From NCBI RefSeq assembly GCF_011947195.1, contig NZ_JAATVY010000003.1, positions 248,001-312,000 of the forward strand: a stretch of 64,000 nucleotides of DNA. The letters run 5' to 3'. A program made the position numbers and the translations under genes. Under the pieces are notes generated by a model. The model saw only the letters and a list, made by a program, of their open reading frames with translations, made no database searches and was not told the DNA's origin. Shown here one piece after another: positions 1 through 7,953 of this stretch (positions are counted from its first letter, which is position 1; every line of letters starts with the position of its first letter). This DNA comes from Planosporangium thailandense. GTDB taxonomy: Bacteria; Actinomycetota; Actinomycetes; Mycobacteriales; Micromonosporaceae.

Positions 1-99
1 CGGTGCGTGTCATCGATCCGCGGGATGATCTTTTTCGGCGGCCCGCCTCCTATCGTGGTCCCGGCTGTGACCGTGGCGAGGGACAGGACGGGGCGGAAC

Positions 100-645
100 G
101 TGGTGGACGAGCGGTACCGGGCGTTGGCTGACGAGCTGGTCGCGATGGCGACGGTGGACCTTCGCGCGACGCGCGAAGCCATGAACCAGGACGACTACGC
201 CGCGCAGTTGGCGTGGCGGCGGGTGACCGTCGGGCACGGGGACCGGCTGGCCGAGATCATGGCCGAGCACGGCTGGCCGACCGTGCGGCTGGTCGGGCCG
301 GCGGCGGCGGTCAGCGCGTGGAAGCTGGCGCAGCACGCGGACCGGCAGTTGGAGGTGCAGCGGCGGGCGCTCGCGTTGCTGGCCGAGGCGGTGGCGGCGG
401 GCGAGGCGAGCCCGCGGGAGCTGGCCCTGCTGCGCGACCGGGTGCTGGTCAACGAGGGTCAGGAACAGATCTACGGTACCCAGATCGCCGGTGTCCGCGA
501 CGGCGCGCCGGTGCCGTGGCCGTGCGTGGATCCCGAGCGGCTGGACGAGCGGCGCGCCGCGGTCGGCCTGGAACCGTTCGCCGTGCACGTCACCCGTACC
601 GAACCGGCTCCGGATCCCTGGTACGAGAGCGAGGCGGCCTCCTGA
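100..645 (+). CDS. Soluble protein of unknown function, DUF6624-like
   Basis: About 181 residues, helical and charged, with no signal peptide or membrane segment. The middle part (HGWPTVRLVG, then AWKLAQHADRQ) and the later YGTQ look like the DUF6624 family; this is from memory, and the family has no known function. The frame is open from position 7, but the family-like part starts just after GTG 100, so I place the start there; GTG 67 is an alternative. The gene converges on the protease gene with only 22 bp between stop codons. It has no informative neighbour on the left because the window begins there. Confidence 0.6.
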   Translation: MVDERYRALADELVAMATVDLRATREAMNQDDYAAQLAWRRVTVGHGDRLAEIMAEHGWPTVRLVGPAAAVSAWKLAQHADRQLEVQRRALALLAEAVAAGEASPRELALLRDRVLVNEGQEQIYGTQIAGVRDGAPVPWPCVDPERLDERRAAVGLEPFAVHVTRTEPAPDPWYESEAAS

Positions 646-667
646 ACACCGATCGGACGAGCGGTGG

Positions 668-1645
668 CTAGCGGGCCTGGGCGTAGAGCTGTTGGACGGC
701 CGCGTCGAAGTAGGCGGTGTAGGAGACGTCGTCGGTGTCGCCGCCCTTCTCGTAGCCGCCGATCACGCCTATCACGTCACCGGTCCCTGTCTGCGGGTCG
801 TAATTCGCCAACCAGGGGCCGCCGCTGGTACCGCCGCTGTAGCCGGCACAGTCGAAGCGCAGCTGTGAGGGGGAGTGCATCACGGTGTGGTTGGTGCAGG
901 CGATCGGCGTCTCCTGCTCGGCGGGGTAGCCGACCACCGTGACGATGTTCGCGAACCCCTGGCTGGTCAGGAGCCGGTTCGCGCCGACGACGTCCGCGAT
1001 CTGTCGGCCCTGCCGCGGGGCGACGGTGAGGAATCCGACATCGAGGTCCGGGTCTGAGCTGTCTGCCCACTGTGGATCGACGAACGCGGCGGTGATGCTC
1101 CAGGTGCCGTAGGGGCGGACACCGTCGTGGTAGCCGGGTACGAACGCCAGGTCGGAGCGGTAACCTCCGTCGCGCCCCCCATGGATGCAGTGCGCGGCGG
1201 TGACCAGCAGATTGCCGTGGGGGCTGCTGATCACGCTCGCGGTACAGAAGTGATCGCCGTCGCCATCGTCGTTGAACAACGCCCCGACGGTGCCAACCCC
1301 GTTGAGGGGGGTGGAAACGGGGTGGTCGGCGGGAGAGGCCGCCCCGGAATTCGGGTGAGACAGTGCGACCACGTCGTCCGCGGCCACGGCCGGGGAGCCG
1401 GCGGGCGAAGGCGCGGCGGAGCTAGCCGGGGATGAGCTGGCAGACGGGGCTGCGGTCGACGTCGTGGAGCGATGCCTGACGCGAGGGGTGCTGAACATCC
1501 GGTGCATCCCTTGTCCGGCCGGCGTGAGGAGTTGAATCGCGGCGTCGGCGGGACCGGAAATCGCGAGGGCGATGGCGAGTACGCCTACCAACGGTGCGTT
1601 CTGCAGGACCCGGTGCACAGGCGACCTCCACTTCTCGCCGCACAC
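668..1645 (-). CDS. Secreted trypsin-like serine protease
   Basis: Protein of 325 residues. The N-terminus has a basic start, a hydrophobic run at about 18–30 (LVGVLAIALAIS) and a likely signal-peptidase site near ADA (33–35), so it should be exported. A Ser/Pro/Ala-rich linker (about 61–90) precedes a chymotrypsin-fold domain. The catalytic triad is visible: His152 in VTAAHC, Asp202 in DLDVGF, and Ser274 in SGGTSGGPW. Cysteines near the His and Ser motifs could form disulfides. It resembles V8/trypsin-like extracellular peptidases of actinomycetes; the substrate is not predictable. It is transcribed away from the MarR gene and shares a 217-bp intergenic region with it. Confidence 0.85.
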   Translation of the reverse strand: MCGEKWRSPVHRVLQNAPLVGVLAIALAISGPADAAIQLLTPAGQGMHRMFSTPRVRHRSTTSTAAPSASSSPASSAAPSPAGSPAVAADDVVALSHPNSGAASPADHPVSTPLNGVGTVGALFNDDGDGDHFCTASVISSPHGNLLVTAAHCIHGGRDGGYRSDLAFVPGYHDGVRPYGTWSITAAFVDPQWADSSDPDLDVGFLTVAPRQGRQIADVVGANRLLTSQGFANIVTVVGYPAEQETPIACTNHTVMHSPSQLRFDCAGYSGGTSGGPWLANYDPQTGTGDVIGVIGGYEKGGDTDDVSYTAYFDAAVQQLYAQAR

Positions 1646-1811
1646 CGTCGGCCCCTACGGCCAAGCGCCCGGGTCCCTAGGGGTGCAGCCCGGTGGTACC
1701 CCGCTGTTGTTCTTCGAAAACAGTCCGGAGAGGACTGTGGAGAGCGGCTCCCGTCGTGTCCGCCAATCTTGCAGCCGTCGAAGCGGGGAGGGCCAGGCCC
1801 TCCGTTATTCA

Positions 1812-1837
1812 GCTCAGACTGTACAGTTGAACTGAGC
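1812..1837. promoter_or_regulatory. Palindromic operator candidate for the MarR regulator
   Basis: Arms GCTCAG and CTGAGC are separated by 14 bp, and a perfect inner palindrome ACTGTACAGT lies at 1818–1827. It ends 25 bp upstream of the marR-like ATG, a usual position for an autoregulatory MarR site. That this is the binding site is inference. Confidence 0.45.
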
Positions 1838-1862
1838 AGATTGGCCTGGGAGATGAGGGATC

Positions 1863-2300
1863 ATGGAGCCGACCACGTCCTCCGCGCTCCAGGCCTCGTT
1901 CGCCCTGCGGGCCACCATCGGCCGGCTACGCCGGCGGCTGCGCGAGGTCGCATCGAGCGACGGGTTGACGCCGTCCCAGGTCGCGGTCCTCACCCGCCTC
2001 GGCAAGGAAGAGGCATCGACAGCCTCCGCACTCGCCAGCGCGGAAGGGGTGCGCCCGCAGTCGATGGCGAGCATCCTGTCCGCGCTCGAGCAGCTCGGCT
2101 TGATCTCCCGGGCGCCGGACCCGACCGACGGGCGTCGGCAGATCGTGACGCTCACCGCGGCTGGGAAGGCTCTCGACCGGGACAACCAGCAGGCCCGCCG
2201 GGAATGGCTCACCCGCGCGATGCACGAGCGCTTCTCGGAAGACGAACGCCAGGCCGTCATCGCGGCGATGGCACTTTTGGAACGGCTCACTGACGCATGA
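1863..2300 (+). CDS. MarR-family transcriptional regulator
   Basis: Protein of 145 residues, a typical MarR length. The winged helix-turn-helix runs from about residue 35 to 105: LTPSQVAVLTRLGKEE, then SALASAEGVRPQSMASI (recognition helix), then the wing RAPDPTDGRRQIVTLT, whose D-x-R signature is diagnostic. The ATG is preceded by GATGAGGG. The gene overlaps the next gene, an MFS exporter, by 4 bp (ATGA), so the two are translationally coupled. Such pairs usually have the regulator repress the pump until a toxic ligand binds. The ligand is unknown. Confidence 0.9.
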   Translation: MEPTTSSALQASFALRATIGRLRRRLREVASSDGLTPSQVAVLTRLGKEEASTASALASAEGVRPQSMASILSALEQLGLISRAPDPTDGRRQIVTLTAAGKALDRDNQQARREWLTRAMHERFSEDERQAVIAAMALLERLTDA

Positions 2301-3724
2301 CAGCTCCTACCCGTCTCGACACGGGAAGCTCCGCCCCTCGCACGTTCGACCGTAAGCTGCTCGCTCCGATGTTTCTCGGGGCGATCCTGAACCCGATCAA
2401 CTCGTCGATCATCGCCGTCGCCCTCGTACCCATCGCCGCAGGCCTTGGCGCGCCGGCGTCGCAGACCGCCTGGCTCGTCTCGGCGCTCTACCTCGCGACC
2501 GCGATCGGACAGCCGCTCTTCGGCCGCCTCGTCGACACCTTCGGGCCGCGCCGCCTCTTCCTCGTGGGCACCGCCCTCACCGGGATCGCCGGCTTCCTGG
2601 GCGTGCTCGCGCCGAACATCGGCGCGCTCATCGTCGCCCGGGTGGTGCTCGGCTTCGGTACCTGCGCGGGCTACCCCGCCTCGATGTACCTCATCCGCAG
2701 CGAGGCCGAGCGCACCGGGCAGAAGAGCCCGGCGGGCGTGCTCACCGCTCTCGCGGTCGCCACCCAGACCACCATCGCGATCGGGCCGACCATCGGCGGC
2801 CTTCTGATCGGGCTTGCGGGATGGCGCGCCACCTTCGCCGTCAACATCCCGCTCGCCGCCGTCGGCCTGGTGCTCGGCGCGCTGTACCTGCCGACGGAAG
2901 CGCCGACGAGGGCCGCCGGGCGCCGTCTGGACTACCCCGGGATCGTCCTGTTCGCCGCCGCGCTGGTCGCGCTCCTGCTGTACCTGATGAACGCGAGCGT
3001 CGCCCTCCTGTGGCTGCTCGGCGTCGCCGTCGTCGCGGCGGCCGGTTTCACCGTGCGCGAGCTACGCTGCGCCGACCCCTTCATCGACGTGCGCGTCTTC
3101 GCCGGAAACCTGCCGCTGCTGGCCACCTACGGGCGGACCGTCTGCGCGCAGATCGTGTCCTACGCCTTCATCTACGGCTTCACCCAGTGGCTCGAAGACG
3201 GCCGGGGGCTGTCCGCCTCCGCCGCCGGCCTCATCCTGCTGCCCACGTTCGCCGTCGGGATCCTCGTCTCGACGACGACCGGGCGCCGCCCCGAGATCCG
3301 CGGCAAGCTCATCGTCGGCGCGATGGCGCAGGTGGTCGCGTGCGCCCTCCTGCTCATCGTGCACGCTCACGTGGCCGTGTGGTTCCTTGTCGGAATCGCG
3401 ATCGTGCTCGGCCTGCCGCAGGGGCTCAACAGCCTCGCCAACCAGAACGCGCTGTACCACCAGGCGGATCCCGCGCGGATGGGCGCCTCGTCCGGGCTCA
3501 TGCGTACGTTCTCGTACCTCGGCGCCATCCTCGCCTCCGCCGCGAGCGGCTCCTTCTTCGGCAACCGCGCCGACACCGCCGGCCTACACGAACTTGCCGT
3601 TTTCATGCTGGTCGCGGCCGTGATCTTCGCTGTCATGGCCGTCGTCGACCGGTCGCTGGCGCGGATCAGCCGCAAGAGCACCGACGCGGTCGACGTGTCG
3701 GAGGCTGCCTCCGTCACGTCCTGA
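2297..3724 (+). CDS. MFS drug-resistance exporter (DHA2-like)
   Basis: Protein of 475 residues with about 14 hydrophobic helices, the size and topology of DHA2 (EmrB/QacA-type) proton-driven exporters. MFS motif A is present after the second helix (GRLVDTFGPRR, residues 76–86), and the motif C-like segment AIGPTIGGLLIG follows in helix 5. It is coupled to the upstream marR-like gene by a 4-bp overlap and probably exports an organic compound sensed by that regulator. The last 141 bp lie on the opposite strand of the 3' end of the antiporter gene. Substrate unknown. Confidence 0.85.
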   Translation: MTAPTRLDTGSSAPRTFDRKLLAPMFLGAILNPINSSIIAVALVPIAAGLGAPASQTAWLVSALYLATAIGQPLFGRLVDTFGPRRLFLVGTALTGIAGFLGVLAPNIGALIVARVVLGFGTCAGYPASMYLIRSEAERTGQKSPAGVLTALAVATQTTIAIGPTIGGLLIGLAGWRATFAVNIPLAAVGLVLGALYLPTEAPTRAAGRRLDYPGIVLFAAALVALLLYLMNASVALLWLLGVAVVAAAGFTVRELRCADPFIDVRVFAGNLPLLATYGRTVCAQIVSYAFIYGFTQWLEDGRGLSASAAGLILLPTFAVGILVSTTTGRRPEIRGKLIVGAMAQVVACALLLIVHAHVAVWFLVGIAIVLGLPQGLNSLANQNALYHQADPARMGASSGLMRTFSYLGAILASAASGSFFGNRADTAGLHELAVFMLVAAVIFAVMAVVDRSLARISRKSTDAVDVSEAASVTS

Positions 3725-4900
3725 CCGGTAGCCATCGGACGTGCGGGGCGGGCGGCGCAGCCGCCGGGCCACGGGCTCCGCGGCACGGGCGAGCAGCGGT
3801 CCGGCGGTGGCGAGGACGAGCACGTACGCGGTGGCGAGCGGACCGAGCCGCGGGTTGACGCCGGCCGCGACCGCCAGGCCGGCGATGACGATGTTGAACT
3901 CGCCGCGGGGTAGGAGCGCGGCTCCGGCGCGAATCCGCCCGGTGGTGGCGCTGCCGACGCGGCGGGCGGCCACCCAGCCGGTGATGAGCTTGGTCGTGAT
4001 CCCGGCGAGGGCCAACAGGGCCGCGATACCGGCGACGGGCGGCAGGTCGCCCGGGTTGGTGTTCAGGCCGAAGAGGACGAAGAACACCGCGGCGAACAGG
4101 TCGCGGAGCGGGCTCAGCAGCTCGCGCGCGGCGTGCGCCAGCGGACCGGACAGCGCGATGCCGACCAGGAACGCACCGACCGCGGCGGACACCTGGAGCT
4201 GCTGGGCGATCCCGGCGACGAGCACCGTGAGGCCGAGGACCTTGAGCAGGACCACCTCGTCGCTCGGGCTGGCGACGAACCGTTCGACCGCCCAGCCGAA
4301 GCGCAGCGCCACCAGCAGGATGAGCCCGATGGTCGCGGCCGAGACGGCGAGGGTGATCGACCCGCGCAGCAGGCCGGCGCCGGCGAGCAGGGCGGTGAGG
4401 ATCGGCAGGTACGCGGCCATGGCGAGGTCTTCGAAGACCAGCAGGGACAGTACGGCCGGGGTCTCCCGGTTACCCAGCCAGCCGAGATCGCCGAGAACCT
4501 TGGCGGTGATGCCGGAGGACGTGACGTACGTGATGCCGCCCAGCGTCAGCGCGGCGACCGGTCCCCAGCCCAGGAGAAGGGCGGCGCCGACCCCGGGTGC
4601 CGCGTTGAGGACCACGTCCACCAGTCCGGATACGGCTGAGGAGCGGAGCGTGCCGACCAGCTCGCCGGCGGTGTACTCCAGACCGAGGGTGAACAGCAGC
4701 AGGATCACGCCGATCTCGGCGCCGGTGGTGATGAACTCCTTGGAGGCACCGAGCGGGAGGATCCCGCCCTGGCCGAAGGCGAGCCCGGCCAGCAGGTACA
4801 GCGGGATCGGGGAGATCGAGAACCGGACCGAGACGGCGCCGAGCAGGCCCAGGGCGAGGATGATCGCACCCAGTTCGATCAACGGGACAGCTCCGTGCAT
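3584..4900 (-). CDS. CPA2 cation/proton antiporter, KhtU/KefB-like
   Basis: Membrane protein of 438 residues with about 12 hydrophobic segments from residue 5 to 380. Conserved CPA2 features include the PxxLLAGLAFGQGG-like stretch near residue 33–47 and LLLFTLGLEYT near residue 67–77. It lies 6 bp after a gene for a TrkA-C regulatory subunit, which fits a KhtTU-type K+/H+ antiporter used in pH, methylglyoxal or potassium stress. The last 60 residues are hydrophilic and unlike the family: the frame runs 141 bp into the antisense of the MFS gene before its stop, so the tail may be dispensable or the result of a lost stop or frameshift. Confidence 0.85.
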   Translation of the reverse strand: MHGAVPLIELGAIILALGLLGAVSVRFSISPIPLYLLAGLAFGQGGILPLGASKEFITTGAEIGVILLLFTLGLEYTAGELVGTLRSSAVSGLVDVVLNAAPGVGAALLLGWGPVAALTLGGITYVTSSGITAKVLGDLGWLGNRETPAVLSLLVFEDLAMAAYLPILTALLAGAGLLRGSITLAVSAATIGLILLVALRFGWAVERFVASPSDEVVLLKVLGLTVLVAGIAQQLQVSAAVGAFLVGIALSGPLAHAARELLSPLRDLFAAVFFVLFGLNTNPGDLPPVAGIAALLALAGITTKLITGWVAARRVGSATTGRIRAGAALLPRGEFNIVIAGLAVAAGVNPRLGPLATAYVLVLATAGPLLARAAEPVARRLRRPPRTSDGYRSGRDGGSLRHVDRVGALAADPRQRPVDDGHDSEDHGRDQHENGKFV

Positions 4901-4906
4901 CGGCCG

Positions 4907-5389
4907 CTACCCGCCGACGAAGATCGAGGCTGCGGCGGTGGTGCCCTCCGCGGTGCCCACCGCTACCACCACGTCCCCGGCGCGGAAGACGAAGTCCGGT
5001 CGCGGGCTCGCGATCACCTCCCGGTCGCGGACCACCGCGACGATGGAGGCGCCGGTGCGGGTACGGGTACGGGAATCGCCAAGGCTGCGCCCGTCGTACG
5101 GAGAGCCGGCCGTTATCGGGATCTGTTCGCTGACCAGCCCCTCGACCTGGCGGTGCAGTTCGGCCAGGCGCTCGACGATGCGGGCGGCGCCGAGCAGTTC
5201 GGCCAGTCCGTTGGCCTCCTCGGCGGTCAGCGCCACCGCCTCCGAGGCGCTGTCGGGGTCGTCGCGGCGGTAGATGACGAGGTGCCGCCGGCCGTCACGA
5301 TGGGAGACCACTCCGATGCGGCGATCCCGTTCGGTGGTGAACACGTGTTGCAGCCCGATGCCGGGCAGTGGAGTGCGTTCGACGTCCAC
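4907..5389 (-). CDS. Antiporter regulatory subunit with TrkA-C domain, KhtT-like
   Basis: Protein of 160 residues starting at GTG 5389 behind AAGGAA. The N-terminal half (PLPGIGLQHVFTTERDRRIGVVSHRDGR) matches the region found ahead of TrkA-C in KhtT-like proteins. The C-terminal half (about 85–160) reads as a TrkA-C domain, with IPITAGSPYDGRSLGDSRTR and FVFRAGDVVVAVGT. In KhtTU, this subunit gates the antiporter in response to nucleotides; the ligand here is not known. The stop is 6 bp from the start of the antiporter gene, so they form one operon. Confidence 0.85.
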   Translation of the reverse strand: MDVERTPLPGIGLQHVFTTERDRRIGVVSHRDGRRHLVIYRRDDPDSASEAVALTAEEANGLAELLGAARIVERLAELHRQVEGLVSEQIPITAGSPYDGRSLGDSRTRTRTGASIVAVVRDREVIASPRPDFVFRAGDVVVAVGTAEGTTAAASIFVGG

Positions 5390-5475
5390 GGCGATTCCTT
5401 CCTCATGAGGGTGTCGAGACGGTGTACGGGGGAGGTGCGGCCACCGCCTGGTGGCCGCACCCTCGGCTCATCGGA

Positions 5476-5640
5476 TCAGACCCGGCTGAGGACGCCGTAC
5501 GCGGCGCCCATGACACCCGCGGCCTGGAGAACCATAAGGCCGATCATGCCCAGGGCCGGCTCGTCGCGGCCGAGCATGCGGACCATCAGGTAGACGCCGA
5601 CGGCCACGGTCGCGAGCGTGAGAACAAGAAGGACGATCAC
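5476..5640 (-). CDS. Small two-helix membrane protein
   Basis: About 54 residues from GTG 5640, which has AGTGGGG a few bases upstream. The frame can be extended to TTG 5673, but that start has no visible ribosome site. Two hydrophobic helices, IVLLVLTLATVAVGVYLMV and MIGLMVLQAAGVMGAAYGV, are joined by a short charged loop (RMLGRDEPA). It lies 86 bp upstream of the khtT-like gene on the same strand and may belong to that operon. No family recognised; it could be an accessory subunit of the antiporter, which is speculation from position. Confidence 0.5.
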   Translation of the reverse strand: MIVLLVLTLATVAVGVYLMVRMLGRDEPALGMIGLMVLQAAGVMGAAYGVLSRV

Positions 5641-5734
5641 ATGTACCCCACTGAATGGTGATGGAAGCGACAACGGTGATGGGCGCCCTCGAGCGGGGCC
5701 GGGCGGGTGACCGCGTCGGACGCCGCGAGGGCGC

Positions 5735-5880
5735 GGTGACGGCGCGCGGGGTGACGGCGCGCGGGGTGACGCGCGCGGGGTGACGCGCGCGATGGCACGG
5801 TGACGCGCGGGAATGGCGCGGCACGCTGAGGCGCGGGAACGGCGTTGCGCGGTGACGCGCCGTGCCGTGACGGCCAGTGC
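5735..5880. repeat. Low-complexity GGTGACGCGCG repeats
   Basis: A run of degenerate repeats around GTGACGGCGCGCGGG (two copies of about 16 bp, then two of about 13 bp, then scattered variants of GTGACGCGC). No conserved reading frame crosses it. It lies between the small membrane-protein gene and the next upstream gene, in what should be the promoter region of the former. Confidence 0.6.
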
Positions 5881-5920
5881 CTGACCGGCTGCCCGTACGC
5901 GACAGGCGTGGCGAAGACGG

Positions 5921-6301
5921 TCAGGCCAGGCGCATCGGAGCGGGTGGGGCCCGGCCCCGGGACGTCCACGCGCCGAAGGTGGTGGGCGGGGACCACGGCG
6001 GGATGGTCGTCAGCGACCAGGCGCGGGGCCGGCGCACGCCGGCCAGCAGCGGGGCCAGCGCGGCCAGGAACAGCAGCAGTCCGGTGTGACCGCGGCCGAC
6101 CGTGAGCCGTGGATGCCCCTGCCGCTCCGCGGCGGTGTGTGCGGCGGAGGTGCCGCCGGCGGCCATGACGGCGGCCGGCGAATCGGGTGCCGTGTTCGGG
6201 ACGGACCGGTCAGCGGTGATCTGGCAGGTGGCTGCGCCGAACGCCAGCAGCAGCGACAGCAGCGCGGCGGACAGCCGCCACCGTGCCTGCTCGCGTCGCA
6301 C
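5921..6301 (-). CDS. Hypothetical small secreted or membrane protein
   Basis: About 126 residues from a GTG start. A hydrophobic signal-like segment (LSAALLSLLLAFGAAT, residues 10–25) is followed by an Ala/Thr-rich stretch and a second hydrophobic helix (LLLFLAALAPLLAGV, about 75–89), then a Pro-rich tail. No lipobox is clear although a Cys follows the first helix. I do not recognise a family. It has the codon pattern of a real GC-rich gene in its first 90 residues; the tail is less convincing. Confidence 0.4.
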   Translation of the reverse strand: MRREQARWRLSAALLSLLLAFGAATCQITADRSVPNTAPDSPAAVMAAGGTSAAHTAAERQGHPRLTVGRGHTGLLLFLAALAPLLAGVRRPRAWSLTTIPPWSPPTTFGAWTSRGRAPPAPMRLA

Positions 6302-6377
6302 CGCCGGCTCCCTTCACCGCAGTCCCTGTCTCGGCGAACCCTACCGAACCGGTACGGCGATCAAAGAATGGGACACA

Positions 6378-6416
6378 GCTGAGCGCCAGTACCGATCACC
6401 GGTGCTGGCGCTCAGC
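6378..6416. terminator. Strong hairpin, possible terminator
   Basis: Arms GCTGAGCGCCAG and CTGGCGCTCAGC are perfect over 12 bp, and the stem continues for 5 more pairs (one G·U) to a 5-base loop ATCAC. There is no T-tract. It lies upstream of both flanking genes, so it is not an obvious 3'-end terminator; it may be a structured element or the end of an unrecognised transcript. Confidence 0.5.
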
Positions 6417-6530
6417 CACTGTGTGGTCCCGGACAGTCGTCACCGGCGAGGCGTCCCCCGTTGTCTCACGCCTGTCCGGCGGACGGGCTGCCCGGGACGG
6501 CTCGCCCCGCCCTTCCATTAACGGAGGTTG

Positions 6531-6650
6531 ATGGCTGGCGGTGCGATCCTAAGCTGCGGCGCGTACGCGCTGTCAACGGAAATTGACGCCCGGCGGGGGT
6601 GGTTGAGACCCGCTCGTCCGGTCGACGCTGACTCGGATCACGTGCGCTGA
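6531..6650 (+). CDS. Possible 39-residue ORF
   Basis: ATG 6531 follows ACGGAGG at a spacing of 3, and the frame reads MAGGAILSCGAY… to a TGA at 6650. It has no hydrophobic segment and no recognised similarity. Offered only because the ribosome site is good; the overlap with the repeated TCAA-N6-TTGA elements argues that the region could instead be regulatory. Confidence 0.15.
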   Translation: MAGGAILSCGAYALSTEIDARRGWLRPARPVDADSDHVR

Positions 6651-6891
6651 TCGCCGGCCGTTCTGTCCAACGTGGTACGAGTGATCTTTGTTTCGCCCCG
6701 TTTTGTCCGTCGGCAAGGTCTTCGGCGAGGCCGGCGAGGGGGCCGTCGCGAGGCCTTCGGCGTACCCGGGCCGGTGAAGATCAATAACCACGGATGCCCT
6801 GGCCTGCGGAACCGCCGTAGGCGACTAGGCTGCTTGGGGTGGAGCGGTCACGCGCCGACGGGGATCCGGCCATCCGGAAGCGGGCCAAGCC

Positions 6892-7239
6892 GTGAGCGAC
6901 AAGATCGACGTCGCCGTCCGCCGAGTCGGCGACCATACGGTCGTGGTCGCGAGCGGGAGCATCTACTTCGATACCCACGCGGCGTTGAAGGAGACGCTCC
7001 TGGCGCTCGCCGGCGAGGACAAGCCCCGGATCATCCTGGACCTCAGCGGCGTCGACCTGTGCGACTCCAGCGGGCTCAACATGATGGCGCAGACGCACCT
7101 GACGGCCACCCGGAACGGCGGCTGGCTGCGGTTGGCGGGCGTCCAGCCCATCGTCCGGCAGGTTCTGGAAGCCACCCATCTGACCCACATGCTGCCGATC
7201 TACGAAACCGCTGAGCAGGCGGCCTACGCCACCGGCTAG
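6892..7239 (+). CDS. STAS-domain anti-sigma factor antagonist
   Basis: A single STAS domain of 115 residues. The signature DLSGVDLCDSSGL lies at about 50–62; one of the two serines in DSSG is the residue phosphorylated by the partner anti-sigma kinase in SpoIIAA/RsbV proteins. The likely role is to bind an anti-sigma factor when dephosphorylated and so release a sigma factor. No kinase or sigma gene is adjacent, so the partner is encoded elsewhere. Its TAG stop shares the four bases CTAG (7236–7239) with the stop of the convergent TetR gene. Confidence 0.88.
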   Translation: MSDKIDVAVRRVGDHTVVVASGSIYFDTHAALKETLLALAGEDKPRIILDLSGVDLCDSSGLNMMAQTHLTATRNGGWLRLAGVQPIVRQVLEATHLTHMLPIYETAEQAAYATG

Positions 7240-7901
7240 TCGGGACGCTCCACAGTAGGGATCCGTTGTACGCCGGCCAGCAGCAGGTCCAGGCCGTACG
7301 CGTACTGATCGTCGTCGTAGCTGGCCGTGGCCAGCGGAGCGGCGAGGGCGGCGAGGGTCGGGTACCGCTCGGCGGGCAGCCGTTCCAGGACGGCCCGTCC
7401 GACGGCGGGCGGCTCGACGCGCGGCGACGTCCACGCGGCCGAGCCGATGGCGTAGTGCAGCAGGGTCAGGTGGGCCCGGGCCGCCTCGTCGGGCGCGAAC
7501 CCCGCCTCGACCAGTACGCGTAGCTGTGCCTCCGCGGCCCCGATCGGCGCCTGCCCGCCCAGCGGCCGGGCGACCAGCAGGGTGACCAGGCTCGGGTGCT
7601 CGCGCAGCGCGCGGTGGAAGGCGAGGTTGATCGACCGGATGCGGTCGACCCACCCGCCGGCCGCCCGCCCGGGGTCGGCGCCGGGTAGGCGCGCGAGGCC
7701 GTGCTCCAGGGCGGCGTCCAGGATCTCCTCCTTGGTGTGGACGTGGTTGTACAGCGCCATCGGCGCCACGCCCAGCCGGGCCGCCAGGGACCGGATCGTC
7801 AGCGCCCGCGCCCCCTCGGCGTCCATCAGGTCGAGCGCGGCCGCGGCGATCGCGCTCCGGTCGAGGGTGTGGCGGGGAGCGCGGGTTCTGCGCTGCGTCA
7901 T
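7236..7901 (-). CDS. TetR-family regulator of the quinone oxidoreductase–ohr operon
   Basis: 221 residues from ATG 7901 (an in-frame GTG lies at 7916). The N-terminal helix-turn-helix is clear: LDRSAIAAAALDLMDAEGAR, then LTIRSLAARLGVAPMALYNH with the recognition helix at about 40–52. The C-terminal half is a helical ligand domain of the TetR_C_1-like class. It is divergent from the quinone oxidoreductase gene, and a near-perfect palindrome at 7925–7943 lies between the two starts, so it probably represses both itself and that operon until an electrophile or quinone binds. The ligand is inferred from the target genes only. Confidence 0.88.
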   Translation of the reverse strand: MTQRRTRAPRHTLDRSAIAAAALDLMDAEGARALTIRSLAARLGVAPMALYNHVHTKEEILDAALEHGLARLPGADPGRAAGGWVDRIRSINLAFHRALREHPSLVTLLVARPLGGQAPIGAAEAQLRVLVEAGFAPDEAARAHLTLLHYAIGSAAWTSPRVEPPAVGRAVLERLPAERYPTLAALAAPLATASYDDDQYAYGLDLLLAGVQRIPTVERPD

Positions 7902-7924
7902 GGTGGTCGTCCTCACAGGCTCGC

Positions 7925-7943
7925 TAACGTACTTAGTACGTTA
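7925..7943. promoter_or_regulatory. TetR operator between the divergent genes
   Basis: The 19-bp sequence TAACGTACTTAGTACGTTA is palindromic except for its central base. It lies in the 52-bp gap between the TetR start (7901) and the oxidoreductase start (7954), overlapping where both promoters must be. Size and place fit a TetR dimer site. Confidence 0.75.
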
Positions 7944-7953
7944 CTGTGGCCGC

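Larger units (their letters stand above)
6302..6891. other. 590-bp intergenic region with a hairpin and two short repeats
   Basis: No convincing gene. It holds a strong hairpin (6378–6416), two related elements TTAACGGAGGTTGA (6518–6531) and TCAACGGAAATTGA (6573–6586) of the form TCAA-N6-TTGA, and one possible 39-codon frame at 6531–6650. Frames on the minus strand here lack coding character. Confidence 0.5.

Noticed and set aside
3741-5273. 510-codon plus-strand frame opposite the antiporter and its regulator
   Set aside because: It is the GC-rich antisense shadow of two well-supported minus-strand genes; its product is Arg/Ser/Pro-rich with no domain.
6573-6791. 72-codon minus-strand frame in the gap before the STAS gene
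   Set aside because: No ribosome site, no family resemblance and a Pro/Gly-rich tail; it covers a likely regulatory region.
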